A stretch of 64,000 nt of DNA from Bettongia penicillata ogilbyi (taxonomy: Eukaryota > Chordata > Mammalia > Diprotodontia > Potoroidae), in the NCBI GenBank assembly GCA_023548195.1, contig JAJHZJ010000311.1, positions 7,542,811 to 7,606,810 on the forward strand. The letters are read 5' to 3'. A model generated the notes under the pieces. The model did no database searches. It was not told the origin of the DNA and saw nothing but the letters and a program-made list of their open reading frames with translations. Below, in pieces: positions 26,801-40,700 of the stretch; position 1 is the stretch's first letter, and every line of letters begins with the position of its first letter. Made by a program: the position numbers and the translations under genes.

Positions 26801-29800
26801 ATATGATTAACAGCTTAACAGAACACTCAAAGAGGATATCCCATCCCAATTCAAATTCAACAATTCTAAAATGGAACTCCATTACCTTTGGCAAAAATTC
26901 ATCCCTCTTCAAACTTCGCTGTTTCTATCAAAGGCACCATCATTTTTCACAACTTAGACACAACCTACCTTTACAACCTTACTCTACTCTTCCTAAGGTA
27001 TACAAACCAGCTGAGCTCCTGGCCTTTCTGCCATTCCTCACATGAGATGCTCCATCTCCTTGCTTTGTTCCTTAACTGTTACCCATATAATAAACTAAGT
27101 ATCACTAAACTTCTGTCTATCAGAATCTCATTTCCTTCAAAATTCTGATGAAGTACCATCTCCTACCTGGAGGTTGCTCCAATAAGTGCCAGCTACAAAT
27201 GCCTTTCTCCAATACAAAATTTAACTTGCATTCATCATATGTCTTGTATACCTCAACATAGCAAAGTGAACAGACAGCTATTCTTAGATCCAGGGAAGAT
27301 CTGAGTTCAAGCTTACCTGCTGACAATCTGGATGTTACCCTTGGCAAGACATTTACTCTTTAAATGTCCTAAGCAACTCCCTAAATCTCAGAGAAGGTGC
27401 CCACTTGTATTGGTAGAGGACGTTTCCTCATCTGAAGGTTCACTACATCAATAAAATCATAGGTCCAATACATATCCATGTACATTTACATACACTTACG
27501 TAAATGTCCTTCCAATACAATGCAAGAACTGTTTTATTTTTGACTTTGTGGCACAGTGCTAGCACACATAGCTTAATAAATGTTATTGATTGCTTGACTG
27601 AGAAGTAATGTAAATAATGTCATTAGCCAGATATGATGTATGCCTAGAAAAAGAGATGAACTAATCATGTGGCAATCGTAAGGGACAACCAATTGATTCC
27701 ACTGGTATTCACATAATGCAAAGATCTATGGGTAATACGCTTAACACTTTGACTGAACCCACTTTGAAGGACCTCTAGGAAAAGACAGGCATGGAAAAGA
27801 GTCACATGAAATAATAAAATACAGATTACAATCTAAACTAGAGGAAGTATTCACACTGATGAGATGAAAGATCTATCAAAATAGCCCAATCAGTATATTT
27901 CTTTTATTGTTTATATAATTTTCAGCTACAACTGCTGATAAACTTATAAAGAAGATATATTTAAAGTCTGGGAACACAGGTACAACTTACTAACAGATCC
28001 ATCAACATCAGTATTTTCAGATGCCTTAATAGGACTATGAATTTAGATACAGAAGGAACCTAAGCCATCATCAAGTTGAACTCTCATTTCATAAATGAAG
28101 AAACTGAGGCGTGGAGAGTTTAAGTGTCCTGCCCAGAATCACACATTTTGGAGGATATGAAGTGAGGTTTGTAGCCAGAATTTCCTTACTTAATATAACA
28201 CTCTTATCTACTGTACCACACTAAAATTGTACCCAAGTGTTACATCTCAAAATTATCATCAACTCCTAGTCCTTCCAGTTCCTCTCCTTTAATTGTTTTT
28301 CTAGATCTCATTCATTTTTAATTTAATCTAGCCTCCCCACTTCTAAGACTGCAATGAGGTTCTAAGCACCAGACCTAACCACACCTCCGTGAAGAACTTA
28401 AAGGACTTTAAGGATTTCTTTAAAAGGCACTGCCACTTAATCAAAACCATCAAGTAAGCTGAAAACGAGAGAAAACATAAAAAGCTATCGCATACAAGTC
28501 AGGCAGATCTTGAGGTCTGTAATAATGTCTTTTAATTGCTGGGGGGATGAATTCTCAAAATTTCAGGGCAGCTGTAGTACTAAAAGTCAAGTAGCTAATT
28601 AATGACTGACTTATCTTAATGAAATCTTTATATTTCAATATTAGAGTTCTTGATATATTACAAAGATAAAATCAAGGCAAGCATTTCATCAAACTATGCC
28701 TCAGTTTCCTGATGTAGGATGAAGGGTTTGAATGAGAAAACCACTAAAAACCCTTGTAACTTTCAATCCATGTATTATTCTATGATCCTAGATGCTGGGA
28801 GATCAAATTTTTAAGAGTCCAGAGAAAGAATAGGAAGGATCTTAACAGTATAAAATTCTTTATAGGATACTTTCATGCACAAAATTCTAATGGCATAAAC
28901 AAAAATGATGATGATGCAAGTCTAAAGGGAACTGTATCTTTGCATAGGAAATGAATTAACTAACTGATAATGGAGAATAAATACAAAACATAGATAACAA
29001 GATGGAGAATAAATATAAAGCATAAATAACAAGATGGCTGCCTGAATAGAAGCAGGCTGATCTGCTGCCCAACTCCTATTACAGCAAAAACCTAAAAGTT
29101 TCTCTAGGCAAAATAACGACCAAGAAATCCAAAAAGCAACTATATCAAGTGATACCTTTCATCCAAGAATCACACAAAGTTAGCCAAGGCCAGCGGGCAA
29201 AAGGAAAAGAACTGCCAGCACTAGCATGGGGGGAAAAAACTGGCATCCTCCCAGCTAAAAAAAGAGATGATCTAGAGATATGTACAGCTGCAAGTCTCTA
29301 CGTCTGGAGACTGCAAGAATGGAAGCCTCCTCCAAGAAAGTACTAGGGTCATCGGGAATCCTAACAGAGGATGTTGGAAGCAGGACTGGGACATCAGAAA
29401 GCTTATGAGATTCCTACAACTCTGTCCTGAGAGGCCATAAAAAGCTCTGAAGATCCAGTGCTCTGACCATCAAAGATACATAGGGGACCAAACCATGGGA
29501 GGCTGAGATCAGGAGAGGAACCCAGGTGACCCAGGGCTAGACCAAGCAAAACCTTCACCTAGAAGCCCAGCAGAAAGCAGAGGCTGGCTCTGATACAAAG
29601 CGCTCAGCTGAAGAATGAAGACTAGAGATGTGAATAAAGTAACAAGATACTGAAATTACTGAATTTGATTTTAGTTATATTCTCAGGTACACAGGCAAGG
29701 CAGCAGGGGGAGCAAGGATAAAGGCACTACATCGTCAAGAATATCCCAGCCAGAGTGTAAGTATCCCCTTCATAGTGTCCACGAGAACTTCAAATTGACT

Positions 29801-31696
29801 GGATCTTGGATATCCCCTAGAAAAACCCTGGGAATAGGACTGCTACAAATGTGGAAATGAAGCAAGATCTTCCCCCTCTCTCCCACAACAAGTCAGTCAT
29901 CCTTTCCTCCCCTTGTGGAAGAACCTTATCAAACTCACTGATGGAACTCATGACCTGGGGATTCCCTCTCTCCTTCAGCTGATGGCCCTCATCAGCTTCC
30001 CCTCATCTATCGTTCCCCTCATCTATCCATCCATCCATTCAACATCATGAAGTCCAATCCAGGAGAGGTAGTAGTACAACACTTGTTCTCCCCAGCTCAC
30101 TAACCTTGGTCTAGGCAACAAGATGACACAGAGGACACAGCCTTGGATCTTTTCAGTAAAAAGTACATTCCAGGTGCAGCAGTTGAACCAGCTTGAGTAC
30201 CCTGGTTACTGACCACAGTCTCTAGGTGCTGTGGGGTGTGGAGGTGGGAAGGGTAGAAGAACTCAGTTATCTGCCAAAGAAAATGCTATAGCTTCATTTG
30301 TAGCATGGATCAAATTTAAGAGGATTCCTTATGATGAATAATCTGTATGATTTTATGAAAACGGATGAAAAAATTAATCTTAAATAATTAGAATTTCTTG
30401 TTATTAATGTGGTAAAATAAATTATGTCTGAAAAATAATATGTAGTTCCTTGTGCATGCTAAGATAACAAGGGAATCCTTTAAGAAATATTATGTCTAAC
30501 CCATCTCTCCGAAAAGAAAAATTATTGTGGATCTAAAGTTGCCTCAGAAAATCAGCCTCAAGAGAATACTACCTTGAACAACTGCAAGTAGACACAAAGG
30601 AATAAAAGATCTCCTAACAAGTACTACATGACTACCTAAATGAAGCAAGGTATAAGAAAAAAAAATTAAAGAATCAGAAGGAAAAGAAGTACCTTAAAAT
30701 ATAAAGTAGTAAACTCACTAAAGAACTTGGACTCACTTAAAGAAAGCCAAAAAAAAAAACCAATAACTCCATGAGACAATAAGAAATATTAGAACAAAAC
30801 CAAAAGACTGAAAAGCAGAACATAAATGATATCAGGTATCAAAAGCAACTGACCTACAAAACAGATAAAGAAGATATAGTTTAAGAATCACTGAACTCCA
30901 CAAAAACTATGATTTAAAAAAAAAGCTTAGACGGAAATCATAAATGAAAACGTTTTTAGATTTTTAGAAGCAGGGAACAAAATGAAGACAGAAAAAATAA
31001 CCGTAAGGAAAAGTCCTAAGAATATCATAGTCAAACTCCAGAGCTTCAACACCAATAAAAAATGGATGAATAAATAGACGAATAAACAAAGATAAATAAG
31101 TGGATGGATGAAAATACTATAAGCACCCAGAAAGAAGTTCAAGTACCGGTCAGGATTATACAAGACCTGGCAGCTTCTATTTGTAAACCAGAGGAGATTT
31201 TGGAATACAAGATTCTAAAAGTCAAAAAAAATGAGTTTACCACCAAGAATAACTTACTCCGAAAAACAGGGGAAAAAAATGGACCTGTAATGGATTTCAA
31301 GCATTTCTCATAAAAATACTAATTTTAAGAGGAACCTTGAAATGCAAACTCAAAAGTCAGAAAGGATCTAGAAAAACAATTTTATTGGAGCAATTGGAAG
31401 GGGCTTCAATGATTCAGTGCTAACATTCTAATTTTAATGTCTTTACAGAGTACTAAAAGAGTAAAATAAGGCACATAAAAAATGAGGTTGAATTGTTTCT
31501 GTTCTGAGGTTTTTTAAGAGGGTATAGAGAGGGAAGGTAAAAGGAGGAATACGCTAAGGTAGAAGAAGAAGGAGGAGGTGGAACTTGCTATTTTTTTCTA
31601 CTGGAGTCAAAAGAATACACCAACAGAAGAGACGGAGGAGAGGGTATTAGAGGAAACTCTTAACTGAAATGGACAAAGAAGGGTCGAACACATGCT

Positions 31697-31727
<31 letters not shown>

Positions 31728-34700
31728 CAAATTCAACAGAGAAACAAGTGACCCAAGAGTGGGGATTAAGGCAGACAGTAATACTACCATGGACAGAATA
31801 GTTATAAATAAAACAAACTTCTTTATGCTAAAGTGTAATTAAAAAGGAAAACAAAAAACTGGAATCTAAGGGGATGATCCATCAGTTGTGCGATGTCTGA
31901 ATTGTGGCACATGAACATAATGGTATATTACAGTGCCACAAAAAATGAGGAAACTCATGATATCAGAACCCCGTATTGTATGAACTGGCACAGAGCAAAA
32001 TGAACATTCCCAACGTTTCTATGATGACAACATCTTAAAGAAAAACAACTCTGACAGACTTAAGAACTCTAATCAAAACAATGACCAAGCATGTCTCCAG
32101 AGGAGCTACGATGAAGCAAAGAGAGGGGACAGATTTAAGGTGCAGACAGAAACATGCATTTTGGACATGTCTGGATTCATTTTGCTTGACTTTGCTTATT
32201 TGTTATAGGAGTGTTTTTTTTTTCTCCTATGTTTTCAATTGAGCATTAGCAACAGTGATGTAAAAAAAAAAAAGATAGGACCATTATAACAATTTTAAAA
32301 TGCAGAGAACAGAAGAAAGTTTATAGTGGCAAAGAAGTAGAAACTTAGAGGTACCTACAAACTGAACTGTGGCTAAATAAATTCTGACATACTGATATAA
32401 TGAAATATATTGTGCTATAAGAAATTTAAGAGATGTTTTCAGAGAAACCTAGGTATGTTTCATTAACTAATGCAGAAAAAAGTGAGCAGAACCAAGGAGG
32501 ACAATTTCTATTATAATAACAATATTGTAAAAATAATTCTGAAAGGCTGGTCTAAGATTTCTAATCGACGCAATAATCAACCACAATTCCAGAGTTCTGA
32601 TGATGAAGAATGTTGCCCGTGTCATGACAGAGAAGTGACAAACTAAATTGCAGGCATGAGTTTTTAGATGTGGGCAATGTGGCAATTTGATTGGTTCGAC
32701 TATGCTTATTTCTTCCAAGGACTTTGTATTGAGTGGAATATCAAACTTCAACACTATCCACATTGTTATTTTCCACAGGAGTAAGTGCCAATGACATATA
32801 GCACCACAGTAATTCAAATTTAGGTTATGTTAACAGAAAAATAGTATCTAAAAGATAAGAGGAAATAGTTCTGCTATATGCTGCCTTGATGAGATGACAT
32901 CTAGAGTAATATGTTCAGTTCTGGAACCATAATTGTAGATATGATACTGACCAGCTATTGCACACTTAGCAGATGATGATGTGACTTGACACCACATCAC
33001 ACAAGAACCAGTTGAAGGAAGTGGGAATTTTAAAATCCTGGAGAAGTGAAGAACTGAGAGGAACACCACAGTTGTCCTCAGTCCTTCTACCGTGCTAGAG
33101 ACAATTAGATTTGTTAATTTGTTTGTTATGCTTGGCCCTGGGAGGCAAAATTAGGAGAAAAGTACAAAACCTACAGACAAAGGCAGATTTCAGTTCAACA
33201 CAAAGAAAACACTTTTAAACAATCTGAACTATTAAAAACTAAACAGATTGCTTTAGTAGGCAGTGAATTCCCCACCACAGGAGTCTTGAAAGATGACTAC
33301 TTGTAAAAGCTTCAGGCTCAGGTGCGGGTTCAACAAATGACCTAGAAAGTTCCTGCCAGGGGGTGGAGCCAAGATGGCAGAGTACAAGGGCAGACCCGTA
33401 GAAGCTCTCCCCCCACAGCCCATAAAATACCTGGAAAAAATTACTCTAAACAAATTCTAGAGCAGCAGAAGCAACAAAACTACAGAATGAAAGAGATTTC
33501 CGGCCCAAGACAGCCTGGAAGGCTGACAGGAAAGATCTATCACACCAGGCTGGGAGAGGAGCATTGGCAGCTCAGCCTTGGCTGCCCGGAGCAGCAGGGA
33601 CAGGACCAGAGCAGGCTTCAGGGTACAGAATCCTGAGCAGCAGCTGTAGTTCTGAGATTTCTCACCCCACAAACACCAAAAACAGCTTCAAAGGTCGGTG
33701 AGAAAGCTCTTTCACCTGGGAGAAAAGGGAACAGGATCCGGCTCTAACCCTGGGCCCAGGGAGGCGGAAGTCACTGCAGCACAGTATCCATTTTTTGAGC
33801 CCTCAGCCTAAAGACCCTGGGAGAATTGAGCCCCTGATCTGGATCTCAGCCCTGAGTGGTGGCCCTGGGGTGAGAAGGAGATCTGGCCTGGTGGAACTGC
33901 AAGAGGTTCTGGAGAGGGAATTCTACTCACAGACCAGAGCACAGGCCAGGAGAGGAGTAAATTGCTCTCCCTTGATTGTGCCACTGTGGAGGAACTGAGA
34001 ACTTACAGGTCCCTAGAGTATACCCTCCTCTTGACAAAGGACTCAAAAGTCAAGTAACAGGCTGGGAAAATGCCCCCAAAGGGGGAAAAAAATAAGACTA
34101 TAGAAGGTTACTTTCTTGGTAAACAGGTATTTTCTTCCATCCTTTTGGATGAGGAGAAATAATGCATACCATCAGAGGAAGATAGAGAAGTCAAGGCTTC
34201 TGCATCCAAAACCTCCAAAACAAATATGCAATGGTCTCAGGCCATGGAAGAGCTCAAAAAGGTTTTTGAAAATCAAGAAAGAGAGGTGGATGAAAAATTG
34301 GGAAGAGAAATGAGAGTGATACAAGAAAATCATGAAAAGCAAGTCAACAGTCTGCTAAAGGAGACCGCCCCCCCCCCCCCCAAAAAAAACGCTGAAGAAA
34401 ATAACACCTTTAAAAAGTTCCTACCAAATCTAGGATTCTATATGTTTGGTAGGCTTAAAATGATCATTTTAATAATAATAATGAAGAAGAATCTATTTTA
34501 TTTAAGGGAAAGAAGCAGATCTGTGAGTATGCCCCTTGTTAAATGATTTCCTAAGTAGCTAATTTTTAAGTGAAAATTTTAGTTGACCATTATTTCTGTT
34601 TAAAATCATACATGCTCTAAAATGAACACAAAGGTTAACTAAAGAGTTAGCAACATTAAAAAGATAAGTGAATATATTTATTAAAGATGCTGTTTAGATA

Positions 34701-37700
34701 CTGCCTTGCCTATGGACCCTAAAATTTATGGTAGACTGCAATGGAGAATTTTTGTGTTTTGTTTGTTTTTTTTTAATTTTATTTTATTTTTCATTTTTAA
34801 CACAGTTCATATTGCATAAAACAATTCCAAATTTTGGTCAGTTGATACTTCTTTTTAAAGTATTTACAATATAGACCACAGAAGAATGTTTTTTTTAGAC
34901 ATTAACCACCTGAAACACAAATAATATTTATGTTGCTAACTTCACAAGCCCTTGACCTAACTGTCTCCACAGTATTACTAAGAATTAAAGGACCCTAACT
35001 TATTGTTGTTGGTCTGAAGTCCTAAGCCTAATATCTTAATTTTAGACTTAACCTCGGATGTTCCTCTACCAACAATCTATAATTTAATAGATCTAATATT
35101 AAGATTACAAACCTTTTGACTATAGGAAATTGCCACTAAGAGTAGGGAGAGAATTTTTATTTTATTATTAGAACTATAAAAGTAGGTTACTAAAAAGGGG
35201 AAGGGCATATATATACATCTTTGTGGATGTATACCTATTCCCTTAGACCACTATTCTTTCTTCGTGGAATACCCTCCCCAACTTTTACTGAAACAAGGCA
35301 TTTTAGTGAAGAAAAATTCACCGAACAAATACAGTTCATGAACAAAAGTAAAACCTCTAAGAATGCATCTCTAAGCTATCAAAGCAAATATAAGTGCCCC
35401 TTTAAAATCAATTATCATTGTTAATGTATAAAGAATTTTCTAATACCTCCCATGTTAACTTAGCATATTATATTCTTAACCCAACCAAAATTCTGTGAAG
35501 CTAGGTCCCCAGTGCCTAGATATATCCCAGAACTATCTTACTGTATTGGTAAATTCTAGGACTCATTCTTCAACATACAACTAACCTCTCCAACAGCAAT
35601 GAAAATCCAGAATCAGTCATCTTTGCATTAAAGTATTTATACTCCCCTCCATCATACTCCATTAATTACCCAAAAAAGCTGAAGCAGTATCTTTCTATAA
35701 TTCACCCTGAGGGTGAGATGATATGACTCCTAGACCACTTTAAACTACCAAAAAAAAAATTCTAAATGTTTTTTGGCCTTTTACAGATGGGCATCTTATC
35801 ATTTTAAAATGAACATTTATTTGTTTAGTCCCAAGCTAACAGAAAGAAATGGATCTGAAAAGAACAGAGTGCATAGAGACAGGTCCAGAAAAAAGAAAAA
35901 GAGTTCAGCCTTCCCCTCTTCATAACATGGCTAGTCAAGGCAGAAAGCTCAGAGCTAACATCCAAAAACCTTTTTCATTAATAAACAGACATATGGGATC
36001 TGTCCAAGTCTGGTGGGAAAGGATGAGGGGAGACTGAAGAAATACAATTCAAGTTGTTTTTTAAACAAAGGAGTTCTTATAAAACATACTTTAGTTTCAA
36101 TTTTTTTAAAAAGTCATTATAGTTGTTCTTTAACTCAGTATTTAAAAATTACTTTGAGTCCTGGGGCAACTAGATGACATAGCAGATAGAAGTACCAACT
36201 CTCAAGTCAGGAGGCACTACAGTCAATCTACCCTCAGACACTTGCTAGTTATATGACCCTGAGCAAGTCATTTAACCTCAACTGCTCCAAAAAAAATTAC
36301 TTTGAGTCCTGAATTAAGGCTTCCTTTGTAGTCGAGCAGATTCAATCTACCAATATGCCCATGTCTGCACAGATGCCATAACAGATCCTTAAGAAGAAGG
36401 AATGGGTACAAGACTACCCACACATTCATACATAGTTTACCCCTAAAAAATCAAGAAAGTACTATAATTAGTTAACAATTAAAAAATAACCACTTCTTCC
36501 TGAAGCCTAGGTGCGTGGTTATTTTATGTATTTTCCATGGACAAAAGTTCAATAAGTTCCATGGACAAAAGTTTCAAACCTCAGCATGGATTTCTAAGTG
36601 CATAGTAATCTAAGGTATCAAAATATATTACCTTTTTTTTTTTAAATTAGAAGTATTGGAATTTGCCCAACTCAGCGTTTTTCAAAACACCACAAAATTT
36701 AGGTGGGAATATCCCGACATTTGTATTAGTCTTTTCTGGAGAAAACCCTAAACAGAGTCACATTTAATTACTGCTACAACAATAACAACCACCACCACCA
36801 CCATTCGGACGGGATGGCTGTCGGAGAGAGCGCTCACATTTCAGCAACGCAAGGTCGTCTACTGAGATGCGGCTCACACACCTGTGTTTGGAAATAATCC
36901 CTGCAGTTACAGCACACAATTGCTAGGGCCTCACTTCCATTTGCTTAGAAAGTCTCTTTGCAACTGCCAATATGAATCTTTCACCTCAGGAACTTAAGCT
37001 CATATGTGAGTCTCCAGAAGATGCAAGAAGCCTCATAAAGATTACATTAATATCCAACCACAGAAAGGTTGGCTCGGTGAGAGTCCATGTATCAGTACCC
37101 TTGTAAATCTATGACTCATGGCCACAGGAAAACTGGCTTACCTTTCATTTATCCACTGATGTTTGTTTATGAAGTATTTCACTGACTATAGACAAAGAAA
37201 GTCAACACACTGGCCAAAGGGAGTGAAAAGTATTTGTGTACTGTGAACTAAAAGATACTTCAGCTGACAGTTCAAGGTTCACAAAATCAGGATTACTTAG
37301 ACTGACTTCGCCTAAAGGTTCAACTGTTAAGGCCTCACCTCCAGTTTATTGCAGAAATACGGTGACAGTATGTTGCATAATACTCTGAGTACATTTACAA
37401 AAAAAAAGTGCAACAGAAAAACCCATTCCTCTCTCACATTCCAATAGCTCTAATATTTTTTTCCACTTTCAGATGCCAGACTATCTTCTATATTATGACT
37501 TGAGACCCTCATCATCAAAGCTCAGTCTAAAAGGTATTTACATCCTACACAATCTTCTCACGATGTTAACAATCAGCAATTATAAATGCCCAGCAGAAAA
37601 CAATGCTCTTCATTGAGATAGATTCTTAGGAAAATATACATGAATCTGCAATTTTATGTGAAATTTCCCAAAGGACTGTTGACTACTCCCATGAGTAAAA

Positions 37701-40700
37701 AGGAAAGCTTAGATAATTGGACTGAGAGCACAAATAAGACTTGTTGTTCATTCATCGGTCACTATAAATTTCTACTCAAATATAGTTGTAGGGAAACTTT
37801 CTAATGCTGTACTGCAGTATGAAGCTGTATTGGAATACCGAAGTTTTACCGCAATATAAAATCACTGCTTTCATTTGGTGCCAAGTCATATATACAATTA
37901 GATTTTAACCAAAGCTTTAGGGGGAAAAAATCACTGAATAAAGAAGAGCAGTAATTATTACACAGCCTACTATACTGATTGAACTCTAGGCTAAAAATAC
38001 TACAGAAATGACTGGCAAATATGTATGGCAAACATGGAACAAAGATCTTTATTCTCTAATTGAAATCAAATGTTAATACTGATTTTTTAATATAGGGATA
38101 TGAAGGAATAAAAGTGTTCATAAAATGCAAGCTATGAGCTATACATAATTAACTTCTCAAAAAACATAATCAGAGAATCACAGATTTTGAGCAAGACCTT
38201 AGAAGTCATCAAGTCTGACTGCTTCATTTCACACAAAAGGCAACTGAGGCAAAGACACCCAATGACTTACCTAAGGTAACAAAGTAAGTCAAAGAAGCAA
38301 GACTTAAACTCCAGCCCACTGACTCACTGTGCCACCCCAATGAAATAATTAAGGTACTTTATTCCATGCCTCATTTTCCTGTCTCCACACCTGCTCCCCA
38401 CCCAAAATTACATCTCCTCCCTCATTTGACTACCACAAAAAACTTGACTGTTTCAAGGATTTGTGATAAATTATCAGCAGCTACAGTTCAAGAAGCACTG
38501 CAGGCAAGATAATCCAACAAGCCTGTGGATATGCATGTGTGTGTGTATACATATGTACATATATATATATGTATGTATACACACACATACAACCATGTCC
38601 ACATATACATGTGTGTATTAAATTGTGTTAAAAGTGTAATTGTGCCTTCTGTGTCTCTACTCTGTTTCAGATTTCCCCTTTAGTTTTACGCATATTAGCA
38701 TCAATACATTCAATTTAGTATTTAAATCACCAAAGGTAAAAAAATTATCTTCTGTGAAATTTAGTCTAAAAGTTAGTAAAGTTTTATACACATAATAACC
38801 ATTCCATAAATACTGAATATACTGATGAAGTATCTTCAGGAATTTCACAGTATCATAAGGTCAATGGTAAGACAAGAGTACAAAACAAACCTTAGAAACT
38901 CTCAAAGGCAGTAAGTACTATAAATGGTGCCAATCATCCTACAGGGAAAATATCTTGAGATGTCAGGAATATCCATTAAATTAAATGGAATAAAAAGCTA
39001 TTTGCTGAAATAAAAGACTATCTTGCATAAAACAGATAAAATTAAAACTCTATATAAAATTTAAAAAAAAATTAAAACTCTATATAAACCCTCCAATCTA
39101 AACGGATTCAAAATAAGGAACCAACACAATAACATAACAGATAAGTGAAATGAACATATTATAATACAAGTCATAGGGACAAATAATACAAGACCTATAG
39201 AGACAGTTGTCTACAGGTTCTTCATAAATTATGTTCTGTATAATTATCCAAAAAGCCTGAAGTTTCAGTTTCCAAAAGAACTGGCAATTCTATGCTAGCC
39301 AGGATTCAGGGAAAGTATGCCTTACATGTTATCTAGATAAATACTAAGTTTTCATATTATCATTGTGAGCCTCAAATTTGTGATCATACCTATAAATCCA
39401 AATCATTACAGTTTTAGACAATTATACAACTTTACACAATGTATCCTGATTTGAAATCTTAAGATAAAAGAACAATAGTTACCATGGGATAAAAAAAAAA
39501 AGGCAAACTATGTACTATGGCTAACCAGATCGAAGCCTCTGTCAAGGGTAAGAAAATCAAATGTCTTCTAAGTGCTGCTTGGATATTCTGACTTACTACA
39601 AAGAGTACCGCACTCAAGAGACCTGGGTTTGAGTCCCAAAGCTGACACTTATCACTTATGTTTAACATAAACCCTCTGAACATCAGTTTCCTCATCTGCA
39701 AAAATGAAGTTAGTAATACTTGCACTATCTATCTCCCAAGACTGCTATTAGAAAGGTGCTCAGCAAAGTACTGTGGTTTTCTCAGAGCATTACATCATAC
39801 TTCATACACTCAACAAATTGTCTGCCCTTGCTCCCTCTTACGAGCTTCGCATTCACCTTCTCACTTGCCAGCCTCCAATCACACTGTTCTCTACAGAGAG
39901 GTATTTCCTCTCTATTTCTTCACTTATTTAATTCCTAGGGCAGCTAGGCGATGCAGTGGATAGAGCACCAGCGCAGGAGTCAGGAGGACCTGAGTTCAAA
40001 TTTCACCTCAGACACTTGACACTCACTAGCTATGTGACCTTGGGCAAGTCACTTAACCCCAGCTGCCTCATCCTGGGTCATCTCCAGTCATCCTGATGAA
40101 TATCTGGTCACTGGATTCAGATGGCTCTGGAGGAGAAGTGAGGCTGGAGACCTGCACAGCCCTCCTTCACTCAAAACAAAGCCAAATGCAAGTCATGTCA
40201 TCATTTCTCCGATGGCATGGTCTTCTTCAGTAACGAAGGACAAACACACACTTATTTAATTCCTACCCATCCCAAGCTCAGTTCAAATGCCAACTCCTCC
40301 ATGAATCCTTCTCTGACCGCCCTCTTCTCCTAGTCAACAAAGACATTCACCATCACAATTCAAGTAATTCTTTGTTTTACAACTCTTTAATGAAATTGGC
40401 ACATAATGGCGTGAATTAATTATTCATGTTTGTTAACTTATTTCTCTTGCTAGATTACAAGCCCCATGTAGAAAAGAACCATGATTTACCTGTATTTGAT
40501 ATTCAAAGAATTTAGCAAAAAGCAAGTGTCTAATAAATGTTAGGTGGATCAATTTTAATACAAGTATAAAATTCTATAATTACAAAACAAGTGTTTCTAC
40601 TATACCTAAAACCTTATGTATTTAAAAGTTTAGAAACGGAGTACCACTTTACAGGCATTGTGGCCTTTTTTAAATTTTAGGCAGATGAAGTGAGGAGGGA

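Larger units (their letters stand above)
33359..34413 (+). mobile_element. HAL1-like element, 5' end intact, 3' truncated, with target duplication
   Basis: It begins gggggtggagccaagatggc (the L1-type 5' end) and continues through the 5' UTR and ORF1 start (atgcccccaaagggggaaaa at 34071) into the coiled coil. It stops abruptly at gaagaaaataacaccttt without 3' UTR or long poly(A). The flanks aaagttcct(g/a)cca at 33346-33358 and 34414-34426 (12 of 13 identical) behave as a target-site duplication. The host sequence on both sides is an L3/CR1 terminus. Confidence 0.85.

Noticed and set aside
39938..39970. tRNA gene at the SINE head
   Set aside because: Only the A/B-box-like head of a tRNA-derived SINE is present; there is no complete cloverleaf.
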